This document shows positions 14,280 to 22,168 of a stretch of DNA of 24,305 bases, piece by piece. Source of the DNA: CAVXEH01 sp963805305 (GTDB lineage Bacteria; Chloroflexota; Limnocylindria; QHBO01); the NCBI GenBank assembly GCA_963805305.1, contig CAWDTM010000006.1:1-24305 (forward strand), read 5' to 3'. The translations under genes were made by a program, and so were the position numbers. Position 1 is the first letter of the stretch, and the number at the start of each line of letters is the position of its first letter. The notes beneath the pieces are model-generated. The model saw nothing but the letters and a program-made list of their open reading frames with translations. It ran no database searches and was not told the DNA's origin.

Positions 14280-16016
14280 TCAGCCGGTGGCCGAGGTCGT
14301 CGACTGGTACTGGGAGTCGATCCAGGTGCCGACCGCCGCCCTGATCGCATCGCGCCAGACGGGGTACCCGGTGGACTTGATGCTCGACAGGCGGCTGTCG
14401 TCGATCCAGCGAGCGGCCGAGGTGTCGAGGAGCTTGAAGATGTAGATCCCCCCGGTGGTGCTCACCGGGTCGCTGATCTGGCCGACGGTCGTGAGGGCGA
14501 AGATGGCCTTCTCGAGGGTCGCGTCCTTCTCGTAGGGCGCCACCCAGCCGATGTCGCCGCCACTGTACGCGGTCGCGTGATCGGCACTCTCGGCCGCGGC
14601 GACCTGGTCCCACGAGGCCGGATCGGCCTTGAGCTCGGACTCGACCTTGTCGGCCTGCTCCTGCGCCGTCGTGCGCTGGCCGAAGACCTCGATCACGTGG
14701 TAGCCGAACTGGGTCTTCACCGGCTCGCTGATCTGGTTGATGTGCAGCTTGTCGAGCGCCGCCTTGAAGTCGGTATCGATCTGCGTGGTGGTGGTGGGGT
14801 CGTACCAACCCAGGTCGCCGCCGTAGTCGCGGGATCCGGGGTCATCGCTGTACTTGGCGGCCAGCGCCTTCCAGTCCGCGTTGGGCTTGCCGACGAGGGC
14901 ATGGACCTCCTGGGCGGTCGCAAGGGCAGCGTCCCATTGCGCCTGGGTCGCCGTGCTCTGGTCGCTGGCGCCGGGGATGGGCTGGATCAGGATGTGGCGG
15001 ACGCGCTCCTTGGGGATCGGCACGCCGGTATCGGGCTGGATCTGGATCTGGGCCACGTGCCGCTGGGGCATGTAGTTGCTGATGACCTTCGCGCCGAAGT
15101 AGTCGGAGAACGCGGTCTTCAGAAGCTCGTCCTTGATGTAGGCGCGGTAGTCGGCGTCGCTCGCCTTGACCGAGGCGAGGAGCGTCTGGAACGTCTTGTC
15201 CGGCCCGGCCTTGCGCACGTCCTCCACCTTGAGGATGGCGTACGCGGAGTCGCCCTTGATCGGCCCCAGCAGTGCGCCCTTGGCCGCGTCCTTGGCGGCG
15301 TCAAAGAAGGTCCCGTACGAGGCGTCACCCTCCTCCACCCAGCCAACGAGCCCGTTCTGGTCCTTGGTCGTCGAATCGTCGCTGTTGTTCTTGGCGAGCG
15401 TCGCGAAGTCCGCGCCGCCCTTGGCCTGGTCGAGCAGGTCCTGCGCCCTCTTCTTCGCGTCCGCCCACTGCGCGTCGGTGGGGGTCGCCCCTGCCGCGGC
15501 ATCCGACGGCAGGGCGTTGACGGTGATGAGCGACAGCTCGATGCGGAAGGGCAGGGTCGAGCGTTTTGCGATCTCCTTGTCGACGGCGTCCGCACTGACG
15601 GTGATTCCGAGCTCCGATGCCTTGTCGCGCATGTACGCGCCGGTGGTCAGCGAATCGGTGGCGTTGGACACGACGCTCTGCAGCGTCTGCGAAACGACCT
15701 GAAGCTGCTGCTGGATGAGGGAGTTCTGGGCACCCACCGCAGCGATGCTCAGGTCGAGCTGCTTGGCCGACAGCTCGGCCGCCATGATCCCCTCCCGCTT
15801 GTTCAGGGCGTCGACGTTGAACGACTGGTTCCCGACGTACGCCACCTCCTTGAGGTGGTTGTCGTAAAAGGAGCTCCAGGCGGTGGCACCGAAGATGCCC
15901 AGGGCGATGGCGATGGCGATCGCGAACCCGGCAACGATCAGCTGCTGGCTGCGCAGCTCGTCCTGCCAGCGCGGGCGATGCCGGCGGTCGAGGGTGGGAC
16001 GATTGCGAAAGGACAT
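14280..16016 (-). CDS. Membrane-anchored SurA/PrsA-like peptidyl-prolyl isomerase with three parvulin-like modules
   Basis: Probable extracytoplasmic folding factor. In this 578-residue protein a basic N-terminus precedes one transmembrane anchor (about 26-48). A SurA_N-like helical region (50-155) follows. Three parvulin-like modules are then visible. Module A (about 159-268) has LSLITV, ADFATLAKNNSDD, GLVGWVEEG and AYAILKVEDV. Module B (about 339-447) is the most canonical, with VRHILIQPI, DWKALAAKYSDDPGS, GGDLGWYD and FGYHVIEVFGQR. Module C (about 468-532) lacks the HILI strand but has SWDQVAAAESADH, GGDIGWVAPYEKD and GGIYIFKLLD. ATG 16016 is chosen because it directly precedes the basic segment and anchor. 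Client proteins are unknown; the adjacent polysaccharide machinery is one possibility. Confidence 0.88.
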   Translation of the reverse strand: MSFRNRPTLDRRHRPRWQDELRSQQLIVAGFAIAIAIALGIFGATAWSSFYDNHLKEVAYVGNQSFNVDALNKREGIMAAELSAKQLDLSIAAVGAQNSLIQQQLQVVSQTLQSVVSNATDSLTTGAYMRDKASELGITVSADAVDKEIAKRSTLPFRIELSLITVNALPSDAAAGATPTDAQWADAKKRAQDLLDQAKGGADFATLAKNNSDDSTTKDQNGLVGWVEEGDASYGTFFDAAKDAAKGALLGPIKGDSAYAILKVEDVRKAGPDKTFQTLLASVKASDADYRAYIKDELLKTAFSDYFGAKVISNYMPQRHVAQIQIQPDTGVPIPKERVRHILIQPIPGASDQSTATQAQWDAALATAQEVHALVGKPNADWKALAAKYSDDPGSRDYGGDLGWYDPTTTTQIDTDFKAALDKLHINQISEPVKTQFGYHVIEVFGQRTTAQEQADKVESELKADPASWDQVAAAESADHATAYSGGDIGWVAPYEKDATLEKAIFALTTVGQISDPVSTTGGIYIFKLLDTSAARWIDDSRLSSIKSTGYPVWRDAIRAAVGTWIDSQYQSTTSATG

Positions 16017-16068
16017 ACGAGACCAGGCTCCGGAGGGCGATGGGGTTGTACCAGCGAGGGCGCGCGCC

Positions 16069-16074
16069 ATGCTA
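16069..16074 (-). promoter_or_regulatory. -10 candidate for the SurA-like gene
   Basis: Minus-strand TAGCAT, placing initiation about 45 bases before ATG 16016. There is no good -35. It sits just downstream of two GC hairpins that follow the GT2 stop. Confidence 0.35.
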
Positions 16075-16080
16075 CCCGAT

Positions 16081-16120
16081 GCGTGGCCGCCGTGCCACGC
16101 GTGGGCATGCCAGGATGCCC
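16081..16120 (-). terminator. Two tandem GC hairpins after the wbp-like operon
   Basis: GGGCAT (16103-16108) pairs with ATGCCC (16115-16120) around a 6-base loop. GCGTGG (16081-16086) pairs with CCACGC (16095-16100) around an 8-base loop. They lie 9-48 bases beyond the TAG stop of the GT2 gene (16129-16131), where the operon should end. No U tract is present. Confidence 0.45.
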
Positions 16121-16128
16121 GGGTTCGA

Positions 16129-16938
16129 CTAGGAGGGTTGGCCCCGGAGCGCGGTGCGGATCGCCTCCCAGCGCAGGGCCAGGACCAGGAGCATGGCCTC
16201 GCCCACGATCCCACGGCTCATCTTGGAGTGGCCCGCCACCCGCTCCCGGAAGATGATCGGCACCTGGGCGATGCGAGCGCTCCGGCGGTGCGCCCACCAG
16301 GTCATCTCGACCTGGAACCCGTAGCCGTTGGGGCCCACGTCGCGCAGCCGGATCGACTCCAGGAGCTCCCTGCGCCAGGCCTTGAACCCGCCGGTCAGGT
16401 CGCGGTACGGGAGGAGGAGCACGGTGCGCGCAAACGTGGTCCCGCCGCGGCTGATGAGCTGCCGGTACCACGGCCAGCCAATCGTGCCGCCCCCGCGGAC
16501 GTACCGGCTGCCGAGCACGAGGTCCGCGTCGTTCATGAGAGGGGCGAGCAGACGCGGCAGGTCGCCGGGGTCATGGCTGAAGTCGGCGTCCATCTGGACC
16601 ACGGCCTGGACATCGGGCCGGGCCAGGACCCAGCGGAACGCCGCGCGGTATGCCGCACCAAGCCCTTCCTTGGACGTCCGATGGAGCACATGCACTCGCT
16701 CATCGGCTGCGGCGAGCGTATCCGCGAGCGCTCCGGTGCCATCTGGTGACCCGTCGTCCACGACGAGCAGCCGGGCCTGCGGGAGCGCGGCCAGGATGGC
16801 TTCTGCCATCCGCTCCAGGTTCTCGATCTCGTTGTAGGTCGGCACGACGACCCAGACGCCACGGCCCGCAGCGAGGCCGACGCGCGGGACCTCGCCCCCG
16901 CCCTCGACCGCCGTCGTGGCCGGATCGAGCTCGCTCAG
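16129..16938 (-). CDS. GT2 polyprenol-phosphate glycosyltransferase (DPM1-like), apparent CTG start
   Basis: Likely transfers a hexose or its derivative from a nucleotide sugar to polyprenyl phosphate or a lipid-linked acceptor. GT-A motifs are clear: VWVVVPTYNEIENLERM, LLVVDDGSPDGT, EGLGAAYRAAF, the DxD motif in QMDADFSHDP, VLGSRYVRGG, YRDLTGGFKAWRRE, NGYGFQVEM and FRERVAGHSKMS. It lacks the C-terminal membrane domain of some homologues. No in-frame ATG, GTG or TTG lies between the wbpA stop and the first beta strand; the nearest GTG would delete that strand. A CTG at 16936-16938 overlaps the wbpA TGA as CTGA, matching the NTGA overlaps elsewhere in the operon. The start is therefore tentative; an undetected indel is the alternative. 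Last gene of the wbp-like operon. Confidence 0.87.
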   Translation of the reverse strand: MSELDPATTAVEGGGEVPRVGLAAGRGVWVVVPTYNEIENLERMAEAILAALPQARLLVVDDGSPDGTGALADTLAAADERVHVLHRTSKEGLGAAYRAAFRWVLARPDVQAVVQMDADFSHDPGDLPRLLAPLMNDADLVLGSRYVRGGGTIGWPWYRQLISRGGTTFARTVLLLPYRDLTGGFKAWRRELLESIRLRDVGPNGYGFQVEMTWWAHRRSARIAQVPIIFRERVAGHSKMSRGIVGEAMLLVLALRWEAIRTALRGQPS

Positions 16939-18209
16939 CGGCCGATTCCCAGGTAGGCGACCCCGGCGGCGGCAAAACGGCCGCGGTCCAGGACGTTGCG
17001 CCCGTCGACGAACAGCTCCAGGCCGGGGATCGACGCGGGATCGAGCTCCCGGTACATCGCGTGGCCCGCCTGCAGCACGGCGGCACGGACCGGGACCGAG
17101 GCCGCCAGGTCGTACGGCTCGAAGCCCATCCTCCGAAGGTGATCCGCGTCGAAGTACGGGTCGTGACCATAGACCCTGGCACCCGCCGCACGCAGCTCGT
17201 CGCGGAGCCGATACGCGCTGCTGAAGGCGTCCTCCCGCACGTCGGCACGGTACGCGATGCCCAGCACCAGGACCGACGCTCCGTTCAGCGACCCGATTCG
17301 TTCCTCGATGGACGCTACCGTGAAGCGCCCCATGCCCTCGTTGATCTCCCTGGCCAGCGGCGGAATCCGGAGGTCCGGGTCCCCGTTGAACAGGAAATGC
17401 GGGTAGACCGGGATGCAGTGCCCGCCGACACCGACCCCCGGCAGGTGGATGTGGCTGTAAGGCTGGCTGTTCGCCGCGCCGATCACCTCCAGCACATCGA
17501 TCCCACGCGCGGCCGCGTAGCGCGCGTACTCGTTGGCCAGGGCGATGTTGACGTCGCGATACGTCGTCTCCGCCAGCTTCGTCATCTCCGCCGTCTCGGC
17601 GTTGGTGACCGCCCGGACCTCGGTCCCCGGATCGAGCGCCGCGGTGTAGAAGGCGACGGCGCGCTTCGTGCTCTCCGCGCTCGTGCCTCCGACGATCTTC
17701 GGATAGCGCTTGAGGTCCAGGAAGACGCGACCCACCAGGACCCGCTCCGGCGAGAAGGCGAGGAAGAAGTCGTGGTCCGCGACCAGGCCGGACACCGCTT
17801 CGAGGGCCGCGCCGAATCGGTCGCGGGTGGTCCCCACCGGGAGGGTCGTCTCGTAGACGACCAGCGTACCGGGCTGCAGCCCCCGGCCGATATCGGCCGT
17901 TGCGGCGTCGATGGGGCCGAAGTCGATCTGCCGCTCGGCATCGACGACCACCGGCACGATCACGATCACGACCTCGGCACCGCGCACCGCCTCGACGTTG
18001 TCGGTCGTGGCGCGCAGACGGCCGGAGGCGGCCAGCTCCGGGACGCGCTCGACGAGCGCCTGCTCGTCGAGGTGCGGGGAGCGACCCGCGTTGATGGCCT
18101 CGACGATGGCGGAATTGCGATCCGCGCCCATCACGTCGTGCCCGCGGCCGGCGTATTGCACGGCCAGCGGCAGGCCGATGTGCCCCAGCCCCACGACCGC
18201 AACCCTCAT
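16935..18209 (-). CDS. wbpA: UDP-N-acetylglucosamine/-mannosamine 6-dehydrogenase, WbpA-like
   Basis: Oxidises C6 of a UDP-N-acetylhexosamine to the uronic acid with two NAD+. The 424-residue protein has the Rossmann start MRVAVVGLGHIGLPLA, YETTLPVGTT (119-128), FSPERVLVGR (152-161), EMTKLAETTYRDVNIALANE (208-227) and the catalytic Cys265 in GVGVGGHCIPVYP (258-270), then the UDP-binding C-domain with VLGIAYRADVRED. UDP-GlcNAc 6-dehydrogenases (WbpA) and UDP-ManNAc dehydrogenases (WecC) look alike. WbpA is preferred because all four partner enzymes are encoded directly upstream. ATG 18209 overlaps the wbpB stop as ATGA. Confidence 0.9.
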   Translation of the reverse strand: MRVAVVGLGHIGLPLAVQYAGRGHDVMGADRNSAIVEAINAGRSPHLDEQALVERVPELAASGRLRATTDNVEAVRGAEVVIVIVPVVVDAERQIDFGPIDAATADIGRGLQPGTLVVYETTLPVGTTRDRFGAALEAVSGLVADHDFFLAFSPERVLVGRVFLDLKRYPKIVGGTSAESTKRAVAFYTAALDPGTEVRAVTNAETAEMTKLAETTYRDVNIALANEYARYAAARGIDVLEVIGAANSQPYSHIHLPGVGVGGHCIPVYPHFLFNGDPDLRIPPLAREINEGMGRFTVASIEERIGSLNGASVLVLGIAYRADVREDAFSSAYRLRDELRAAGARVYGHDPYFDADHLRRMGFEPYDLAASVPVRAAVLQAGHAMYRELDPASIPGLELFVDGRNVLDRGRFAAAGVAYLGIGR

Positions 18210-19294
18210 GCAAGCACCTCCGCGAGCTCGTCGCCCGAGACGACGGCGCCACGTATGGCCGCCTCGACCATCTTCTGCGCCAGCAGCAGCGCGATCATCG
18301 CGTCGCGAGGGTCCACGGGTGGAGGGCCGCCCGTGCGGACGGCGTGCGCGAACTCGGCCAGCTCGACCGCCAAGGGTTCCTGGCGCTGGATCGAGCGCCG
18401 GGCCATCTCGCCCTCGGAGACCGACGTCGTCATCCGGCCCCCGTCATCCGGTCCCGGATGTTCCCAGACCTGCGTGGCGTCGGGGTTCGCGTAGTAGAAG
18501 AGGTCCTGATTGATGTAGTCGGCGACGTACATGCCGCGCTCGCCGGTCACCGTGAGGGTGCGACGCTTGTTCGGGGTGAGCCAGTTGATGTCCAGCACGC
18601 CGATGACACCGTTCGCGAACTTGAGGATCCCGTTGAAGAGATCCTCGTGATCGGTGTGGATGCGCTGCTCGGTCTCCGCGTAGAGGCGGACCGGCTCGGA
18701 ATCGAGCAGAAAGCGCATCACGTCGAGGTCGTGCGGCGCCAGGTCGAGCACCACCCCGACGTCGCGGATTCGCGCCGGGAACGGACCCAGCCGGGTGGCC
18801 TTGACCTGGAAGATGCGCCCGAGCTCGCCGGCGACGAGTCGGCGCCGCAGCTCCCGGATGGCCGGGTTGAAGCGCTCGATGTGGCCGACGGTCAGGATCC
18901 GGCCGGCTGCCCGTGCGGCGTCGATCATCGCCTCCGCCTCGGGGCGGTCAGACGCGATCGGCTTCTCGACCAGGACGTGCGCTCCCGATGCCAGGGCGTC
19001 GAGGGTCACCTGCCGATGGAGCGACGTCGGCGCCACGATGCTGACCAGGTCGAGCCGTTCCTCGGCGAACATCCTCGCGGGGTCCGCGTGGCCATGCGCG
19101 GCGCGACCCGTCGTCGCCCGACGCAGCGAACTGGGATCCGGATCGGCAACCGCCACGAGGTCCACATCGGGAAGGACCTCGTCGTAGACGCGCACGTGGT
19201 TGCGTCCCATCATGCCCAGGCCCACCACCCCGGCGCGCAGGCGCTCCGGGGGGTCGCTCGCCGGGGATGTCGGGTCGACGGCGGGCTGGCTCAC
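18206..19294 (-). CDS. wbpB: NAD-dependent sugar C3-oxidoreductase, WbpB-like (Gfo/Idh/MocA family)
   Basis: Oxidises C3 of UDP-GlcNAcA to the 3-keto sugar, the substrate of the partner aminotransferase. This 362-residue protein has the dinucleotide-binding motif AGVVGLGMMGRNH (21-33), VSIVAPTSLH (84-93), the catalytic-lysine motif VEKPIASD (109-116) and GHIERFNPAIREL (137-149). The C-terminal sheet region contains the DLAPHDLDVM segment typical of the family. In Pseudomonas WbpB and WbpE work as a coupled pair that recycles NAD. The GTG start at 19294 overlaps the wbpE stop as GTGA, a choice that places the Rossmann motif near residue 21. Confidence 0.88.
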   Translation of the reverse strand: MSQPAVDPTSPASDPPERLRAGVVGLGMMGRNHVRVYDEVLPDVDLVAVADPDPSSLRRATTGRAAHGHADPARMFAEERLDLVSIVAPTSLHRQVTLDALASGAHVLVEKPIASDRPEAEAMIDAARAAGRILTVGHIERFNPAIRELRRRLVAGELGRIFQVKATRLGPFPARIRDVGVVLDLAPHDLDVMRFLLDSEPVRLYAETEQRIHTDHEDLFNGILKFANGVIGVLDINWLTPNKRRTLTVTGERGMYVADYINQDLFYYANPDATQVWEHPGPDDGGRMTTSVSEGEMARRSIQRQEPLAVELAEFAHAVRTGGPPPVDPRDAMIALLLAQKMVEAAIRGAVVSGDELAEVLA

Positions 19295-20400
19295 GCCGTC
19301 CTCACCGCCTCGATGGCCATGGGCCCCAGCTCGGCGGCCGTCTCGTTCACCGCGGTGATGACCGCGTCGACGTCGGCATCGGACAGGGCGGGATGGACGG
19401 GGATGCTGAGGACCTGCCCCGTGAGCGCGTCGGTCACCGGGAAGCGTTGGTCGCCATAGCCGAGCGACACGAACGGCTTCTGGCGATGGACCGGGATCGG
19501 GTAGTAGATGCCCGTCCCCACGCCACGCTCGCGGAGCCGCTCGGCGAAGTCGTCGCGCCGGTTCACGCGAATCGTGTACTGGTGGTAGACGTGGGTCACC
19601 CCGGGGCGCACCGCGGGCGTGATGACGCCGCGCAGCTCCGCGTCGTAGCGCGCCGCAATCGCCCGTCGCCGAGCGTTGTTCGCCGGCAGCTTGGGCAGCT
19701 GGGCCAGCCCGATGCTGGCGTGGATATCCGACATGCGGAAGTTGTACCCCACGATGTCGTGGTGGTAGCGCACCTTCATGCCGTGCTGGCGCAGAAGCCG
19801 CGCGCGTTCCGCGACCTCGGGGTCCGAGGTGGTGATCATCCCGCCCTCGCCGGTCGTCATGTTCTTCGTTGGGTAGAAGCTGAACGCACCCGCACCCCAG
19901 GAGCCGCTGCGACGATCGTCGATCGCCGCGCCATGGCTCTGTGCGGCATCCTCGAGCACGACAAGCCCGTGGCGCTCGGCAATCTCCATGATCGCGGGCA
20001 GGTTGGCGGGCTGTCCGTACAGGCTGACCGGCATGATCGCCTTCGTCCGCGGTGAGATGGCCGCCTCGACCAGGGCCGGATCCATGTTGTAGGTATCGGC
20101 TTCCACGTCCACGAACACCGGCCGGGCGCCCGCGAAGAGGATCGCCGTCGCGCTCGCGATAAAGGTGAAGGGCACGCTGACGACCTCGTCCCCGGCACCG
20201 ACCCCCTGGGCCATCAGGCCGAGATGGAGCGCGGTGGTCCCCGAGCTGGTGGCGACGGCGTGGGGCACGCCGATGAACGCCGCGAAGCGCTCCTCCAGCT
20301 CGTGGACGCGGGCTCCCTGGGCCAGCGCTCCGGACTCCAGCGCGCTCCAGACGAGCGCCTTCTCTTCCTCGCCCATCTGCGGGCGTGCAATCGGGATCAC
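19291..20400 (-). CDS. wbpE: DegT/DnrJ/EryC1 sugar aminotransferase, WbpE-like
   Basis: PLP-dependent transfer of the glutamate amino group to C3 of the UDP-3-keto-uronic acid. The 369-residue protein carries VATSSGTTALHLGL (49-62), the PFTFIAS segment (77-83), VLEDAAQSHGA (148-158) with Asp151 and Gln154 for PLP, the Schiff-base Lys179 in FSFYPTKNMTTGEGGM (173-188), and RMSDIHASIGLAQL. This is the full set for the VioA/ArnB/WbpE superfamily. GTG 20400 overlaps the wbpI stop as GTGA. The longer reading frame extending upstream runs through wbpI in another frame and is not used. Neighbouring wbpB makes the WbpE assignment likely. Confidence 0.9.
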   Translation of the reverse strand: MIPIARPQMGEEEKALVWSALESGALAQGARVHELEERFAAFIGVPHAVATSSGTTALHLGLMAQGVGAGDEVVSVPFTFIASATAILFAGARPVFVDVEADTYNMDPALVEAAISPRTKAIMPVSLYGQPANLPAIMEIAERHGLVVLEDAAQSHGAAIDDRRSGSWGAGAFSFYPTKNMTTGEGGMITTSDPEVAERARLLRQHGMKVRYHHDIVGYNFRMSDIHASIGLAQLPKLPANNARRRAIAARYDAELRGVITPAVRPGVTHVYHQYTIRVNRRDDFAERLRERGVGTGIYYPIPVHRQKPFVSLGYGDQRFPVTDALTGQVLSIPVHPALSDADVDAVITAVNETAAELGPMAIEAVRTA

Positions 20401-21536
20401 GGTCGTGGTGCCTCCATAGGTTCGCGGCGCCCTGCCCACGCGGCCGGCGTCGCCCTGAAACGCGTGTCGAGGCCCTCGAGCGCCGCGACGATCCGGGCGG
20501 CGCTGCGCCCGTCGCCATGAAGCGGCGGGTGGGGCTTGGTCCTGTCCATGAAATCGGGGTCGCGCAGGGCATCCGCCACTGCGGTCGCCTCCGGAGGAGC
20601 CAGCCGGTTCCAGCCAGCCTCGATGGTCTCGACCCATTCGGTCTCGGTTCGGAGGGTGATGCACGGCACGGCCGAGAGATAGGCTTCCTTCTGGACCCCG
20701 CCCGAGTCGGTGGCGATGGCCGCCGCGTGGGTCTCCAGGGCCACCATCTCGAGGTACCCGACCGGTTCGGTGGCGACCACGTTGGCAGGAAGCCGAACCC
20801 CTGACCGCCTGATGCTGTCACGGGTCCGCGGGTGGACGGGGAAGATGACGGTCCGGTCCAGGGCCATCGCCGCCAGCCGGGCCTCCAGCCGACGTGGGTC
20901 GTCAACGTTCTCCGCCCGATGCAGCGTGAGCAGGATGTAACCGGGGTGCTGCTCGGCCACGGTCGGCAGGTGATCCTCCGATCGCTGGGCGGCCCAGGCG
21001 TGCGCGTCGACCATCACGTCCCCGACCAGCGCGGCGCGCCCGTCGAGCCCTTCGTGACGAAGGTTCTCCATGGCGGCGTGGGTCGGAGCCAGCAGCAAGT
21101 CTGCGAGATGGTCGGCGACGATGCGGTTGCGCTCCTCCGGCATGCCACGGTTGAACGAGCGCAGGCCGGCCTCCACGTGTGCCAGCCACGGGCGTCGACC
21201 ATCGGGGTAGGCGATCTTCGCGGCGATCACTGCCGCGGCGAGCGTCGAGTTCGTGTCGCCGTACACCACGACGCCATCCGGTGCCCGCTCCAGGAGAACG
21301 GGCTCCAGGCGCCGCAGCATCTCCGCGGTCTGGGCGGCATGTGATCCGGATCCGACGCCGAGGTTCACCGTCGGCTCGGGAACCTCCAGGTCGCGGAAGA
21401 ACGCCGCGCTCATGGCGTCGTCGTAGTGCTGCCCGGTGTGGACCAGCACCTCGTCGTGCGCCTCGCGAAGGAGACGGCTCACCGGCGCCGCCTTCACGAA
21501 CTGCGGGCGCGCGCCCACCACCGTGACAACGAGCAT
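20397..21536 (-). CDS. wbpI: UDP-N-acetylglucosamine 2-epimerase family, WbpI-like
   Basis: Non-hydrolysing epimerase that inverts C2 of a UDP-GlcNAc-type sugar, by anti-elimination and re-addition of UDP. The 379-residue protein has GARPQFVKAAPVSR (8-21), HTGQHYDD (33-40), YGDTNSTLA (92-100), HVEAGLRSFNRGMPEERNR (120-138), LTLHRAENVDDP (203-213) and IATDSGGVQKEA (274-285), all family signatures including the acidic catalytic positions. In context the substrate would be UDP-GlcNAc3NAcA (WbpI) rather than UDP-GlcNAc (WecB/MnaA); sequence alone cannot separate them. ATG 21536 lies 2 bases after the wbpD stop. Confidence 0.9.
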   Translation of the reverse strand: MLVVTVVGARPQFVKAAPVSRLLREAHDEVLVHTGQHYDDAMSAAFFRDLEVPEPTVNLGVGSGSHAAQTAEMLRRLEPVLLERAPDGVVVYGDTNSTLAAAVIAAKIAYPDGRRPWLAHVEAGLRSFNRGMPEERNRIVADHLADLLLAPTHAAMENLRHEGLDGRAALVGDVMVDAHAWAAQRSEDHLPTVAEQHPGYILLTLHRAENVDDPRRLEARLAAMALDRTVIFPVHPRTRDSIRRSGVRLPANVVATEPVGYLEMVALETHAAAIATDSGGVQKEAYLSAVPCITLRTETEWVETIEAGWNRLAPPEATAVADALRDPDFMDRTKPHPPLHGDGRSAARIVAALEGLDTRFRATPAAWAGRREPMEAPRP

Positions 21537-21538
21537 GC

Positions 21539-22138
21539 TCAGGTCCCCTCCCCCAACGGAACGGACCGGCCGCAGCGAGGGCAGGGACCGGCGCTCGGCG
21601 TGCCGTCGGGCTCGTCGCGAAGCGGCGCTCCGCAGGCGCAGACGCTGCCGAGCCGCCGTGCGGGGTTCCCCACCACCAGCTCGTGGTCGGCCACGTCGCG
21701 CGTGACCACGCTCCCGGAGCCGACCATTGCCCAGCGGCCGATGGTGACCCCCGGCAGGACGGTGCTGTTGGCACCGATGGCGGCCCCATGCCGGACGAGG
21801 ATCGGCCCCACCTCCCAGTCGTCATCGCTCTTCAGGCTGCCGTCAGGGTTGATCGCCCGCGGGATGCGGTCGTTCGTGAAGCAGACGTGCGGACCAATGA
21901 AGACCCCGTCCTCGACGGTGACTCCGTGATACACGCTGACGTTGTTCTGGATCTTCACGTTGGCGCCGATGACCACGTCGAAGTCCACGTAGACGTTCTT
22001 GCCAATCACGCATCCGGGCCCGATCCGCGCGCGTTCGCGCACCTGGGACTGGTTCCAGATGCTGGTGCCGGAGCCGATCTCCGCCGATGGCGAGACGTCC
22101 GCTGTCGGGTGGATGCGCACGGACGGCCGGTCGTTCAT
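21539..22138 (-). CDS. wbpD: 3-amino-sugar N-acetyltransferase, WbpD-like left-handed beta helix, with C-terminal zinc-ribbon-like tail
   Basis: Uses acetyl-CoA to acetylate the 3-amino group of UDP-GlcNAc3NA. The 199-residue protein is made of hexapeptide repeats (about 10-145), for example IGSGTSIWNQ, IGPGCVIGKNVYVDFDVVIG, DGVFIGPHVCFTND and IGANSTVLPGVTIG. The VGNPARRLG motif closes the fold (156-164). WbpD/WlbB enzymes show the same order and length. Beyond it are Cys167, Cys169, Cys186 and Cys189 in a CxC-CxxC arrangement resembling a small zinc ribbon. ATG 22138 has an AGGAG 5 bases upstream (22144-22148). It is the first gene of the sugar operon; rdgB lies 27 bases upstream. Confidence 0.9.
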   Translation of the reverse strand: MNDRPSVRIHPTADVSPSAEIGSGTSIWNQSQVRERARIGPGCVIGKNVYVDFDVVIGANVKIQNNVSVYHGVTVEDGVFIGPHVCFTNDRIPRAINPDGSLKSDDDWEVGPILVRHGAAIGANSTVLPGVTIGRWAMVGSGSVVTRDVADHELVVGNPARRLGSVCACGAPLRDEPDGTPSAGPCPRCGRSVPLGEGT

Positions 22139-22162
22139 GCGATCTCCTGCCAGTTCCGCGAA

Positions 22163-22168
22163 ATTCTA
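22163..22168 (-). promoter_or_regulatory. -10 candidate for the wbp-like operon, overlapping the rdgB stop codon
   Basis: Minus-strand TAGAAT, a near-consensus -10 whose first three bases are the rdgB TAG stop. Initiation would be about 18 bases before the wbpD ATG and still include the AGGAG. No -35 is recognised. Confidence 0.4.

Noticed and set aside
13266..16256. A 996-codon open frame on the plus strand
   Set aside because: It lies opposite mazG and the SurA-like gene, both with full family motifs. Its translation is Arg/Gly/Val-rich with no recognisable domain, as expected for the antisense of GC-rich genes.
18206..20905. A single 899-codon frame seeming to fuse an unknown domain to the WbpB-like enzyme
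   Set aside because: The upstream part is wbpI and wbpE read out of frame. The WbpB start at GTG 19294 with a GTGA overlap explains the real gene.
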